64,000 nucleotides of DNA from Timema cristinae (GCA_039000515.1 JBCFYV010000012.1:85714284-85778283); one strand, 5' to 3'. Counted from the stretch's first letter, positions 10,863 through 22,548 are shown. Made by a program: numbers and translations. Notes: generated from the sequence alone by a model not told the origin.

Positions 10863-11350
10863 ATCTCTCAATAAAAATCCGCCAACCTCTGCTGGTTTTG
10901 AGCCCACGAACATCGGGTCTTAAGGTATGTATGTGTGTATGTGTGTATTGTGTGTATGTGTGTGTGTATGTGTGTGTATGTGTGTGTATGTAATTAATAT
11001 GTATGTATGTTGTTGTATGTATGTATGTATGTATGTATGTATGTATTTTGTATGTATATATGTATGTATTTATGTATGTATGTATGTATGTATATATGTA
11101 TGCTATGTATGTATGTATATATGTATGTATGTATGTATTATGCATGTATGTATATTGTATGTATGCATGTATGTATGAATGTATTATGTACTATGTATTT
11201 ATGTATGATCTATGCCTGCATGTATGTATGTATGATGTATGTATGCATGTATGTATGTATCGCTCAATGAAAATCCACCAACCTCTGCTGGTTATGAACC
11301 CACGAACATCGGGTCTTAAGGTGAGCACTTTACCCCATGACCACCAGGTT
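10863..11350. repeat. (TATG/TGTG)n microsatellite between two copies of one sequence
   Basis: A TGTG- then TATG-rich tract fills about 10925-11260. On each side lies the same roughly 60-bp sequence: ATCCGCCAACCTCTGCTGG with CCCACGAACATCGGGTCTTA at 10878-10922, and ATCCACCAACCTCTGCTGG with the same second part near 11273-11322. The right copy goes on GTGAGCACTTTACCCCATGACCACCAGG, which in reverse complement looks like a tRNA-derived SINE head. The open frames of Tyr/Val/Cys/Met repeats are artefacts of the microsatellite. Confidence 0.85.
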
Positions 11351-13360
11351 GTCTTAATTAATAACTACACTTTACTAATAGTTTCACTGCAAATATTTTA
11401 TTTTTCTTTATCAATTTGGATTTTAAATCAATACGTCTCCTCATATAGTATTTTTATCTTTCTAAATAAATATAATAATATAGTTTTTTCTTTAATTCAT
11501 GAAAATTTTAATCTTTTACAATTACCTATACTTTTTTTTTATCAAAAAGAAGCTTATGTATTTACATAAAGTAAATACCTATACAAACATTTCAGCCATT
11601 CCAAATTGATTACACTAACATCACATCTTAACACTCTTGTATTATACAAGGACTTTTTCCAATATTCTTTAAATTTATTCAAAAATTTGCAATTTTATGA
11701 ACAAAGTTGTTTAGAAAAAAAAACATTTGCTTAGTACTAGATAGAGAAATACAAGCAACAAAGTCAAAAGGCACGGAATGTTCAAACAGTTGAACGAAAA
11801 GGGGGGGGGGGGGAAGTCCTGTGAAGTGTGATTCCGTAAATTTTACTTCTCCCTCTTTACGCATTCCTAGAAATAAAAATTCTTAGGAATTTATTGTTAA
11901 GTAAAGACCAAATAATAGTATAAAATGAATACAGAGCTGGTTTCTCAAGTATTCGCAAGGAAACATTGTTCTCCGAATCTGTTTATTTTCTTTCTCTTTT
12001 TACCAAGTATTTATTTGTTAATTTTCTTCTAGTTCTTTGATAACGGTTGTTTTTCTTTGAAGTTAGTACGGCCCACCCGAGTTATTTGTACCCGAGTTGT
12101 TTTATTACTGTGCAAATAACATACTTTTTTTAGCACTTCATTTGCTATAAACGTATTCACTCAGTTAATTGGTGATTACATTTTCTTGGTGACGAATCAA
12201 CAACAACCATCTAAAATGTCTCTTGAATAAATTAGTGTGCCGAAAAATAACGCGGATAGAAACATTTAAATTAGTTTATAGAGAATAAATACTGAATCTT
12301 CTATAGAAAAAATTAAGCTACAGGCAAATTTTTATAGAAATATTCTTATCTGACAGCTAAAAGGTTACTTACTGTACTATATATACTTTCATATACTCAT
12401 ACGTCAATTCACGTGATTTATCAGCTGTAAATTTTGATAGATGTCAAAACCTGGAAACTAACACTAATAATAAAATATTTCATTAATGGGCGCAACAAAA
12501 TTTGTGAAAATTTTCCAAGAGTATTTTTCTAGTAAAATTCTACTTTATGTAAGGTAATATATATTCTCAGCCAATTATTATACTAAAGATATCATTAATT
12601 ACCTATGCGTATAACCCGAACGGTAGTAAGACGCGGTGCTAATAATAATAATAATTAATTACCTAGTTAACCACTTCATACATCTAACAAAATTATATAA
12701 TTTGGTAGAAATAAGTGGTAAAATATATCTAATTTTAAAATAAAAATTTAAATAATATTATTTAACCATATTAATGTTACCATAAATAATCATGACTTTT
12801 TTTTTGCAAAGTTGTATAACTTCCATGACTATCGAACAAGTTATATTAATGAAAAAAAGAGACTTACCATTGTATTAAAATTATTATGAAAGCAAATAAA
12901 TTTATAAAGTGATTAAACAATACAATATGTAATTTTAAGAAAATCTACTGGTAATTTTATAACTGTAGGAAATATGTGTTATCAAACTTTCCGACACAGT
13001 CGCCACATAAATTTATATAAGATATTTAATGAATCGTTGAAAGTTAGTTTGAGAATACAAATATTGATAACTTAACAAATCAACTTGAAATATTATATTT
13101 AATTCAATATAAATCTTTCAACTGATTTGTCAGCGCAAACAATACTATTTTAGCACTGTATTACATTTGAAGAAAAAATAGATTTGTGTGTGTTGAGAAA
13201 AGTATATAAAACCGGCATTTGAACCAATACAGAATATCGGAGGGGAAATGATAGACGTATTAAGTCACAACTCCTTGACGTTCTTGACCATTGTAGTTAG
13301 ATATTGATTGTCCTTAAGGCGACTGGTTTTATTTGAGTGTCTGGTGGAAATGGCACTCAC
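11351..13360. other. AT-rich intron, no gene seen
   Basis: It contains a 13-G run at 11801-11813 and one SINE tail fragment. No further exon that would resolve the phase between 13.4 and 9.6 kb was recognised. Confidence 0.6.
12600..12660 (+). mobile_element. SINE 3'-end fragment
   Basis: CGTATAACCCGAACGGTAGT then AAGACGCGGTGCTAATAATA is the common tail, without a body. Confidence 0.8.
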
Positions 13361-13439
13361 CTGGTTGTTACCCTAGATATTCAGGTGACTGAGTTAGGTC
13401 AAGTGTTTGACGAAACTGTTCAAAGATGACAGCACCTAC
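13361..13439 (-). other. Alternative 3' extension of the 13.4-13.9 kb exon with in-frame TAA
   Basis: Reading on past 13440 gives VGAVIFEQFRQTLDLTQSPE, YLG, then TAA at 13370-13368, CAA CCA, G and a strong donor CAG|GTGAGT. TAA-CAA-CCA matches the stop-CAR-YYA context known from leaky stop codons of the tobacco mosaic virus type. The single leftover base fits the frame of the 9.6 and 8.8 kb exons. It may be a C-terminal isoform, a readthrough site, a damaged exon, or simply intron. Confidence 0.35.
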
Positions 13440-13940
13440 CTTGTTATTATTGTTGTTTCCCTCGAGGCTGGCACGACTAGTTCTGCTGCGCACCGACCCT
13501 GTAGAGGAAGGCGCCAGCATCTCAATGGACACGGAGCTCGCCTCCTCGGTTGATTCCGTGCGCATTGTCGTGCTGCCCGTTCGCAGTTTGCTCAGAATTC
13601 TCGCCGGGTTACTGCGCGTTGACGAGATGGACGCGTGGTTAGCGATGATTGGCGTTGCATTGAGTGCTTCTGAAAAGGCGGGCGTCGCTGAAGGTTGGAC
13701 GCCGGACATCGCAGATGCCGCACCGGCCCTGCCTCCGATCCCGAGACCAGCCCAACAGTCGGCCAGCATCTGGTCTTGGAGGCGAGCAAGGAAGGAAATA
13801 GGCGCAAGGTCGGACGCCCGTACCCCCGCGTGGTTCCTTAGCGAAATCTGGGCGCCCCTCTCCACCAGGTCTAGGACGCACTCCCAGGGCACCGGCGCCT
13901 GACACACGGCTAGATGTAGCGCCGTGTTCCCGTGGGCATC
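13440..13940 (-). CDS. Ankyrin gene, exon with the last ankyrin repeat and Ser/Thr-rich linker
   Basis: The exon follows acceptor TTGTGGTAG and starts DAHGNTALHLAVCQ, the classic ankyrin opening (D-x-x-G-x-T-A-L-H), directly joined to KYGAAVNFQ of the previous exon. It goes on VLDLVERGAQISLRNHAG and ASDLAP, the usual end of an ankyrin stack, then a Ser/Thr-rich linker with RSNPARILSKLRTGS and a short Asn run. Two donors are possible: AAG|GTAGGT after 13440 (phase 0) and the stronger CAG|GTGAGT after 13361. The longer form contains an in-frame TAA at 13370-13368 followed by CAACCA, yet its end phase is the one required by the next two exons. The extra 79 bases have an AT-rich third codon position, which argues that they are intronic. 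Confidence 0.82.
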
Positions 13941-14205
13941 CTACCACAACATGACACCCTTAGACCCTACTCAGCAATAGTAACAAGATTACTATTTGTA
14001 GAGTAACCCATCCGCCTGAGTGCATAAGCGTATAATGCGTTCAAGGGTTCAACGTGCTTTAAGAGAAAAACCCTTAAACAACAATACCTTCTATAAAACT
14101 TACTGATCTAAGATTTCACTACCACAAAAATCCTCTTTAAATCACCCAAAATTTTCGGTCATGAACATAAAATATCAATTACTACTTCTGTCTAAGGAAT
14201 ACTGA

Positions 14206-14303
14206 GGATCTATATCATGAAGCTTATTCGAGTGACATCAGTTCACTCCCTGAATCCAAGAACTGTTGTCATTCGAATGAGCTTTATATTCTAGGTCCTA
14301 GGT
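14206..14303. repeat. Imperfect hairpin with about 36-bp arms
   Basis: GGATCTATATCATGAAGCTT then ATTCGAGTGACATCAG on the left pairs with CTGTTGTCATTCGAATGAGC and TTTATATTCTAGGTCC on the right. The roughly 22-base loop and short arms suggest a small MITE or a structured RNA in the intron between the 15.3 and 13.9 kb exons. Confidence 0.6.
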
Positions 14304-15034
14304 CCTATACTCTATATCATCCACCTCAACATCCAGGCTGTTACAATTTGCGTAGAACGTATTCAAACATTAGCTGGTTTCCCTCATTCATTAGATATAT
14401 TTTAGTTTCTTAAAACCAAAAGGTAAGTTTGTTAGTGGAAACAGAGCACAGAATCCATGTTTAATTCTACAGTAATAAATGTCGACCATTATTATATTTC
14501 TGATAGTTCCGAGTTTATGGAAATCCCACACGTCCATTATATTCTGCACTTAATGGTGCCTGATCCTGCACACAGAACAATACGGATATCTCAGTGATAG
14601 AGCATTACTTAAAATTATGTTACTCTTGATCATTTTCATCTGGGATCTTTGTCAAGTCTCCTTCAGAGGACAATGCTTCTTGAAGCAACACATTTTCTAT
14701 ATTTTTACATAAAATTTTACCATAGGTTAGTTTAAAAAGGATTTAAAAACTGAATTGAGACATTTTAACAATAAAATACTGCCTATAATTGGCATTGAAA
14801 GAACATCCCAGTTTTAAAAATAAGAGGATATTAAATAAATAAAAAAAATTATATTATATTTTTTAATAAAATAAATATATATATGGGTGGGGTTAATGCT
14901 ATAGCTCTGTTTATTCGACCTTATCTTACCTCTGCTCTTCTGGCGTATAGAGGAATACATTTCTGAGGTGGGGACACCATTAGGGTACATTCTATTAACC
15001 CCAGATGATATGATGATACGTGAGAATGATGATG

Positions 15035-15245
15035 GTGAAAATCAGAGGGGACCTACAGTTTAAAGCAGGCTCCGAACCACGTTGGGTCCTGGCACTCTCT
15101 ACTTTCACAAAGCAGGAAAAAACACACTTTGCCAGAGGTGAAGGAAGGATTTGGTAATCAGATAAATCTGTGCCTGGACTGGGATTTGAGCCCCGGATCT
15201 CTAACACACAAGTCTGACATCTTACCTCCAGACCACCAGGTCCCC
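15035..15245 (-). mobile_element. SINE, type 2, 3' tail lost
   Basis: From GACCTACAGTTTAAAGC to CTCCAGACCACCAGGTC, the minus strand carries the type 2 head and body. The common 3' end is missing. It lies next to the 15.3 kb donor, in the intron between coding exons. Confidence 0.85.
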
Positions 15246-15325
15246 TCTAAATATGTATATTGTTGGCGCTAAAACTGCCTTTATACCCAACGTAAGAGCT
15301 AGTGTTACCCTAGACCGGGGGTTAC

Positions 15326-16208
15326 CTGGAAGTTAACGGCTGCACCGTACTTGAGCAGCAAGTATACGAGTGTTGCGTTGCCCCTGACGACTGCCAAGAA
15401 GAGCGCTGGCAGCGTGAACAGGTACTGACGAGTGTAGACATCTGCCAACCCCACCACCTTGTTTGAAGACAGGCTGGGGTTGATCCTCAACCAACTGATT
15501 CCTCCTTCCTCGGCAGCCCCGACCCCCGGACCATATTCACCCCCACCCTCATCATCATCGTCGTCAGGGCTGCTCAATGAGCTATTAGAACAGGAGGATG
15601 GACAGGAGGACGACCCGCTACTGCTGCTACTGGAGCTGCTATCCTCCTGCTGGTACGTCGCCAGGCGGCGCTTCTCGTGCGCGGCGAGCAGCCTGCCCAG
15701 GTCCAGCGGGTGATCCTTGGAGGATACCACTTCCTCTTGTTTCTCCATCCCTCCTCCCCCCTCTAATTCCTTGGTGGACAGGTTGAGGAGTATGCTCTTG
15801 AAGATCTCACTGCTGCGTCGCAACTCCGCGAAGATGCTCCTCTCGGGGACGGTCCTGATTGGGGCGGGTGAGTCGGGGTTAGGTTCTTGGGGACGGGTAA
15901 GGGAGTGGGAGGTCGGGGTGACGTCAGGGGGCTGGACTTGAGGGAGACGCTCCGACGTTCGGCCTGCCACTGATTCGGACGGAGCAGCTCCGTGTCACTC
16001 TCCAGGGAGAAGGAACGCTGGCGGGGGATGGTTTTGAGGGTGGCACGACGCTTCTTGGTGGCGGGAAGGCTGTTGGGGGTGGTGGAGGAAGGGGCACCAC
16101 CAGTGTTGGGGGGCACCCAGCTCACGCGATGGGCAACAGCGGCGCTCGTCCCGGCAGGAGACGGGGTCTTGAGGGACGCTGACGAGAAGGTCGCTGTGGT
16201 AACTGGAG
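15326..16208 (-). CDS. Ankyrin gene, large exon with disordered insert and ankyrin repeat; internal frame break
   Basis: Acceptor ATATATTTACAG and donor CTTCCAG|GTAACC bound 883 bases. The entry phase sets one frame, open to 15763, with KKRRATLKTIPRQRSFSLES and RRSVSLKSSPLTSPRPP. The exit phase sets another, which has a stop at 15995-15997 and then reads PERSIFAELRRSSEIFKSIL, a Ser run, an Asp/Glu-rich stretch (SSPDDDDDEGGGEYG), and an ankyrin repeat: LPALFLAVVRGNATLVYLLL then KYGAAVNFQ. The two frames are incompatible, so a one-base loss (or a two-base gain) lies between 15763 and 15997, or an intron is present. A 194-base intron, donor CGC|GTGAGC at 16125 and acceptor GTCCAG at 15932, would restore the frame exactly. 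Serine-rich, basic motifs suggest phosphorylation, which is inference. Confidence 0.8.
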
Positions 16209-16249
16209 CTGTAAATATATTTAATTAGCTACGTATGGTTTGTCAGATT

Positions 16250-16440
16250 GGTGTTTTCTGGTTTGCTGGGGATGGGAGGTTGGGGCTTGAGCCTCAGTCG
16301 GGTGTACTGACGGTGCTTCTCTTAAATTATTTCTTACTCTACCTCCACAAATATGTGAGTAGACTTTCTTTAAATTCTTTTTCTTCTCTCTACCACATTA
16401 GTGTAAATATGCAGATATACCGGACTCGTAGTAAGGTGCC
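16250..16440 (+). mobile_element. SINE-like fragment, type 1
   Basis: GGTTGGGGCTTGAGCCTCAG (B-box region), GTCGGGTGTACTGACGGTG and TTAGTGTAAATATGCAGATA mark it. It lies directly upstream of the 16.2 kb acceptor on the gene strand. Confidence 0.65.
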
Positions 16441-17202
16441 TACATTTCAAGGTTTTATAAAATTGGTTTCTAAATCATCAACATTAAAATCCGCTGTATT
16501 TGGTCCAGCAAAATGCCAATAAATAGTTGTTGAAATCTAAGAAGTGGGAACTAGTGCAATATTATTAAAATTCACATTTCCACTTGAATAAAATACCCTG
16601 GTTTGATCCAACCAACTGCAATGAGAGTATTTTAACCAGCAATGGGCTTCTTTTTGCAAACACTGGTGTAGTTCACGTATTTCTCACTCATTTCACTAAG
16701 TCGTTAACTATTACATTCTAACGACTTAAGTATGATATTTAGAGGAAATTCACTCGTATTTGAGTGGATAAATGATGGGTAAATCAAAGTGATTAATCAC
16801 AAGAATGACTCCCCTAAGTGTACCCAGCCAAAAATAAATCCTCTGCCTCCCCGTCCACGGTAATTCTGTCTATTGTAAGACTAACGCCTTAGAACGTGCA
16901 ACCACCCATGAGGGTAACCTTTAGTATAAATTAATTTACTTCTACTGTTTTAAGTCCATTAAGATTAATATACATTTTATTAAAACCTTAGTCAAACTCA
17001 CTAGTACCAGTACTGACCATCACCGACTTGAACTATATAATACAAGGATAAATAGGAGCTAGTTTGGATGTGTCCATAGGCAGCCGTGTTCGACAGGGGA
17101 TTTAGTTTCAATTTTAAGCTCAAGTAGGTGATAATTACACACTTCCATCTTAGATCTTGCCATAAAACTACGAGTGAAGAATGACTTTGAACACGAGACA
17201 AA

Positions 17203-17278
17203 TCCTGGATAACTCAGTGTTAAAGCATTGGAACGCTGAGCCAAAGGGACCACTTTAGATTCCCGTGTCCAGGTGTCA
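17203..17278 (+). mobile_element. tRNA-like SINE head, type 3
   Basis: TGGATAACTCAGTGTTAAAG then TTTAGATTCCCGTGTCC. It resembles the 40.4 kb copy and has no acceptor stem. Confidence 0.55.
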
Positions 17279-17384
17279 CTTTTAAAACAATTTTTATAAT
17301 AAATGAACTATTTAACTTGAGGGAAGAGGATGAGGAGAGTGAACCGTACCGTTACAAGCATGGAATGAGCGAAGGGTTACTCAC

Positions 17385-17623
17385 CGGTGTCAGGTGTGAG
17401 AGGCGTGGTGACGGAGCCGCCCCCAAAGAACACGCCACCCGGAGGGTGGGAGGGGAATTCCGGCCCTTCCAATCGTCCTCCCTGGTTCGGTTCCAGCCCG
17501 TACTTGAGCAGGAGTCGGGCGACGTCAACTGCACCATGCTCCACCGCGACGTGAAGGGCATTGCTGAAGATGAGGGGAATGTGGGGCTCCGGGGAGGGTG
17601 AGCGTCGGTCGCAGGGCTCCAGC
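17385..17623 (-). CDS. Ankyrin gene, exon with a clear ankyrin repeat
   Basis: Acceptor GTGACGTCAG (weak pyrimidine tract) and donor CCG|GTGAGT bound 239 bases (1 + 79 codons + 1). After LEPCDRRSPSPEPHIPLIF it encodes an ankyrin repeat: SNALHVAVEHG (inner helix) then VDVARLLLKYGLEPN (outer helix and loop). The motif NALHxAVxxGxxxVxxLLLxYG matches the ankyrin consensus well. A Gly/Pro-rich tail follows (GGRLEGPEFPSHPPGG, then FFGGGSVTTPLTPDTG). Both phases agree with the neighbours: AG+G makes Arg at the start, and G+CT makes Ala at the end. The repeat-free loops suggest it lines a surface for partner binding, which is inference. Confidence 0.85.
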
Positions 17624-17756
17624 CTGACGTCACAAACATAGACATATGGTAGAGCCCTAGCTTAAGCAACAGACATAGGCATATGATAGAACCTTACTTA
17701 CGTAACAGATAATAGACGTTTCGTAGAGCCTATCTTGCGTTACAGATATATACATT

Positions 17757-17775
17757 TATTATTATTATATTATTA

Positions 17776-17822
<47 letters not shown>

Positions 17823-18038
17823 GCACCGAGTCTTACTACCCGTTTGGGTTATACGCACTTACGCTAATGTGTAATGGTAGGGTGATTGTGAGATGAAATG
17901 AAGGACCTACAGTTTAACGCGGGATCCGAACCACGGTGGAGGCCTGGCATTCCCTACATTCACACGATGTCTTGTCAGAGGTGAAGGAAGGGTTTGGCAA
18001 TCAGATAAATCTGTGCCAGGACCGGGGATTGAACTCCG
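17757..18038 (-). mobile_element. SINE, type 2, long (ATT)n tail, head truncated
   Basis: A long ATT tract (17757-17823) is followed by AGCACCGAGTCTTACTACCC and the type 2 body, up to the B box (GGGGATTGAACTCC in this orientation). The A-box half is missing. It lies in the intron upstream of the 17.6 kb exon. Confidence 0.9.
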
Positions 18039-18064
18039 GAGACATATAATATAACTACAAACCA

Positions 18065-18145
18065 ATTTCTTGGTATAATGGTCAACACTCCTGGCTACTT
18101 TACTAGAGGTCCTGTGTTCGATTCCCGGCAGTGCCATAGAAAATA
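18065..18145 (+). mobile_element. tRNA-like SINE head, type 4
   Basis: TTGGTATAATGGTCAACACT and GTGTTCGATTCCCGGCAGTG carry A and B boxes; the 5' and 3' ends cannot form an acceptor stem. Confidence 0.6.
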
Positions 18146-19559
18146 TTCCCTAAAGGGTATTTGCTATGTTCACTATGTTCTGGTTAATTAGTATTAATTT
18201 ATATCTAAGATATTATACTATCTACACACCTCCATAATCACTACCATTACATCATCTCATGACATGTGGACAACCTGCAAGGTACACCCCGGGCAACGTC
18301 CTGTTTCCACAGAGAGACTAAAAGTCTACAGACCGGAACATAGCGACCGAACTAAATACTGCATCTTTCGCGGTCAAATATTCCATACGCTAAAATAATA
18401 AGTAGAGCTTCAACTCACTTAACACGGGCATATAGAGAGCAATGTGACAACCAAAAATAGACATCTAGTCATTCCTCTCAAATTTATTTAAAAAAATCAC
18501 GAATATAACTCCCTTTAAGTAGAAAATTTGATGAGTTAATTCGGTTTAAGAATCTACTGTCATGCCATATGTAGGTGAAATTCTAAACTAGCTTTGATTG
18601 GTTTAATATAGTTCCTATTTTCCTCCGTTCTAGCCATGAAAATACTTTTGTATTTGAAATAAATAAAATACATAAAATAAACAAAAAAAACTTCCATCTC
18701 TGGGTAACAGTACCAACTCAAACAAATAATAAGTTCTTTTAGGAACGAACCGGAATCAAATCAGCGCCTCCAGTAATGTTGTTCATGGCTGCAGGCTAGA
18801 AAAAACATCCTCTACAGGCAGTCCCCAATAGTAGAACATTTGATAAAAAAAAATGTCATATCCCGTCCTTTTACAGTTTGTCTTTGAGGTTGATGACATT
18901 TTGGATTTGGTCGGCCCCAAGACATATATGATTCTCCCCCTTTTACCCTTACCCTGTTTTTAAGAGTATTAAATCAAATTAGGGTCGGGTTGGCCCTTGT
19001 CTACTACAAGGTGAGGAGAAGGCGATTTATTCTTGTGGAAATTGACTTAGTGGCTCTTTGCTCACCCACCCTCCTCCAATATCTCACTTTCTTGGGCCCC
19101 CGTTCCTCTTATAGCTCCGGGACATTGCTCTCCCCCGTGGGGCGATCTAGAATTGTGAAGAAACTTTATTGTGTTCCCAACCTATCGTGTTTGCCCTATC
19201 CCTCACACTGGGGAAATATATAATTATGTTTTTTTTTTGTGTTGGATGAATAAACACAATTTAGGAATTCTCTAGCTGCGCAAATTAGTTCACAGCCTTT
19301 CATCCCCATCCTAAACCACTCTCCCTTTTCATAATTTCTAGAGCTATAGAGGCAAAATACAATCCTGGCTTTCACCCTTTGTTTTATTGAACTCTTTAAT
19401 TTTAATTTTAGGCCGATGATGTTTATTTTCTAACTTAAACAGGGAAGAACGCGTAGGACTGAAATACCCAACATTGGTTACGGAATATTACTACCTGGAT
19501 AAAATGACAAACACATTCACTAATAATTCTAGTAATAATAACAGACCAAACAAAGCAAG
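18146..19559. other. Intron sequence, no gene seen
   Basis: Mixed composition. A 77-codon plus-strand frame at 18990-19223 has no family features and lies in CT-rich sequence. Confidence 0.5.
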
Positions 19560-20830
19560 GTTCTGTTTAAACCTGTCCATTAGAAATTTCATCTGTTTGT
19601 CTGGATCTTTTCTACTAGATAACTGTCAAATACGTTGACCAATTTTAACTAAATTTGGCAGGGACCTTCTTTAATCTAAGTTGAACGTTATATACGTACA
19701 GTACATTCAGTATATATTAATATATTAATCCGTTTCAATATGGCTGCCCCTCAAAGGTTTTTTGTTCAATGGCTTATCTCAGGTGATTTAAATTTATAAC
19801 TATAGGCAATCAATTGAGTACCTAAGGCTCTATCACAAAAATAAGTTGTTAATATTCGTTTTAGAAATCCTAAGCCTCCCCTTCAACACTTATTTAACTC
19901 CCACCTAGAGATTTCAAATTTTAAGATTTATTTCCTTATCTGGAGGTGTCCCTAAACTTGCTTGTCAAATTTAAATTTTCTGACACACAAACATTTATTT
20001 TTATTTTCATACCGCCCCCCCCCCCCCTTCCCCTATTTCCCGGGAACCCATTTAAAATTGAAAGTGTCCAGGCTCTCGTAGTTATTTAAAGTGGTCTCTT
20101 TACCTTACTTCCGAATTTCAGTTTACACACTCAAAGTAGCTGTTTATATTTATTCTGGGAAATTTAAAACCCCATCCCCTCTAAATTTTCCCATCTACCA
20201 TTAGAAATTTAAAATTTTAATACTTATTTGGTTATATGAAGTAGTTACTCTACCTGCCAGTGAAACTTAAATTTTCTATTACATCTAAAATATTATTTCA
20301 TGTTTGTGAACCACCACCCCCCCCCCTCCCATTTCCTAGAGTCATATTTAAAAATTTAACATTTTCAGGCTTAATGAATATTGTAAATAATCCTTTAGCC
20401 GCCTGTTGAATTTCAATTTGAATCCACGCTGATAAATAGTTATTTCTATTAGTTTTTGAAATTTAATTTACTCTTTCCCAAATCATCTTTTCTCCAACTC
20501 ACTAATAAAAATTGCATACTTCAAGATTTATTTGGTTATATGAAGTTTTATCTCTACCTCTATGTCAAATTTTAATTTTCTACTTCATCTAAAAAGTTGT
20601 TTTTATTTATATACACTATACCCTAATTTCTCGGAGCCCTATTTTGAAATTTCCTAATTTTAGATTGCTCTGGTTGTATGGCCAAATCGCCTTACCTTCC
20701 TGCCAAATTTCAGCTTTACAGCTCATCCTATCCAATTTTGTTGACGATCACAATGTTTCAACCCCCCTTTAACTCCCTTGGGGGTTGAATCTCACAAAAC
20801 CCCTTCTTGTCCTATGCTTACGACTTGAAA
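19560..20830. repeat. Old degenerate tandem repeats
   Basis: A motif of the form TTATTTGGTTATATGAAGT ... CTACCT(G/T)CCA..(A/T)AA(C/T)TT(A/C)AATTTTC recurs with strong divergence near 19930, 20220, 20525, 20660 and others, with C-rich stretches (CACCCCCC) between. The unit length is about 150-200 bp and irregular. It is probably a decayed satellite or mobile-element body. No coding sequence was seen. Confidence 0.55.
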
Positions 20831-22299
20831 TGAACTTCTCTGCTGAAATCCAAGATGCCAAGTACAGGCATTCGGAGATGCGCTTTTGTGTTTATATACA
20901 AGATGTTTCTAAACTATTTGCCCAAATTTAAGCCACGACATCTGTGGGGATGAATAAATATAAAATCTTAGTAAAAAAGTGCGGAAAAGTCGTCTTGTAT
21001 TTCTAAATGAAAGTTTAAGCTAGACGCAACAACGCCGGGAGTACGCATCTGTAAGTACATACGTGTATAGCAAGTTGCATCCCATCAGGTGTTCAAAACT
21101 CCCTCCTCGGCTTGGTAACAACAGTGTCCGCCGGTTAGATTTGACGTGGGTTCATCTTCGACAGCATTGTTTGCGAACGCGCACTTCTGCCCTCCTAATG
21201 ATATTTAACTTGTTGTACACGTATGCACTTACTGTTGCGTACGACCGGGGCTGTGCGTCTAACTTAAATATATATTTAATAACAAAAGATAACTTTTATA
21301 AATAAAAAAACACAAAAAACTAGGATTGTCTATTTCTTTCTCCCCACAGATGTTGTGGTTAAATTTGGTCAGAGAGCATAGTTTTCTGTATGTGTGTACG
21401 GATTTTATATTAATTTTTGTTCAGACAAGCTATGTATGCAGTTTGGGCTATGAGTTCCCGAACACACTTTTATATATATTTTTTTTTAATGTCTAAAATG
21501 TCAAGGTTGTCATTGCAAAATTGATGCATGATGTGCCACATTAAAAAAAAAGTTCAAAATAAAGAAAACAGTGAACTAAGAAAATCAAATAAGAAATATA
21601 AACGAAGACGGTGACAGTAATTCAAGTTTTCGATGCTAATACAGAACGGCACGTTCCCAGTTTTTCAAAGCTCACGGAACACAATTCAATTTGTGTTTTT
21701 CACTCCAGTGAACTCGGAGACAGTAAAAGGGTAAACGTGCCAAGTAGTGCTACACAAGACGCAGGTTATTCTAGAGCTTGATGAGATCCGAAATGCAAAG
21801 AGAGAGGAGAATTGAATTGGCCGATAAAACATAATTTAGTAGGAAGTGGGTCCCAGTGATATTTCCAGCGAGCACTCATACAAATACGAGAAACGGCGAT
21901 AATACACATCAGACTTAGTTCCATCATGCATTGAAACATGTTCGAGCCCTAGACTTATTCACATGTTACTAGGAATATATCTTGCCCTCAATAGCTGAAT
22001 GGTTAGGTGGGACTGTATGAAACGCGATAAAAGGCTACTTTAAATGCAGTTTTTATAACAAAACTTGTTTTGGTCAAACTAAATCAAATATTGCTTCAGT
22101 ACAATCATAGAATTTAATTTTACTCACATAGTGATATCAACAGTTGTTTCTAAATGGTGTCCTCGAATTTAATGACATAATTTCCCCTTCATTTAAAAGT
22201 TTATCATTTAATTCAGCTATGCTCATGACAGATATTTAAGAACTGTAGATATCACCATATTATTAAGAAAATTAAACTCGAGGTTTGTACTAAAGCATC

Positions 22300-22548
22300 C
22301 GTTTCTGTGGCCACGTGGTCTAACGCGCTTCTCTCGTAGTATACTAGACTGCCAATGACCGGGAGATCGAGGTTTAAATATTGGTTGAGTGTACTAAAGA
22401 TGATTTTTTCCAAAATAGCTTTACGTTTTCCCTTCACACAAATACGAGTAAATTTTCTTTAAATATAACCATCAGATTTCCTAACACCATTAGCGTAATT
22501 AATACTTAAGCGTAAAACCCAAACGGGTAGTAAGACGCGGTATAAAAA
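22300..22548 (+). mobile_element. SINE, type 1
   Basis: GTGGCCACGTGGTCTAACGC (A box), GAGATCGAGGTTTAAATATT (altered B box), type 1 body and CCCAAACGGGTAGTAAGACG at the 3' end. Confidence 0.88.

Noticed and set aside
10861..11569. Overlapping frames rich in Tyr, Val, Cys and Met
   Set aside because: They are translations of the TATG/TGTG microsatellite.
13426..13902. 158-codon frame on the plus strand
   Set aside because: It is the antisense of the ankyrin exon, whose minus-strand reading gives a clear ankyrin repeat and matching splice phases.
15459..16228. Several open frames on the plus strand
   Set aside because: They are antisense shadows of the GC-rich coding exon 15326-16208.
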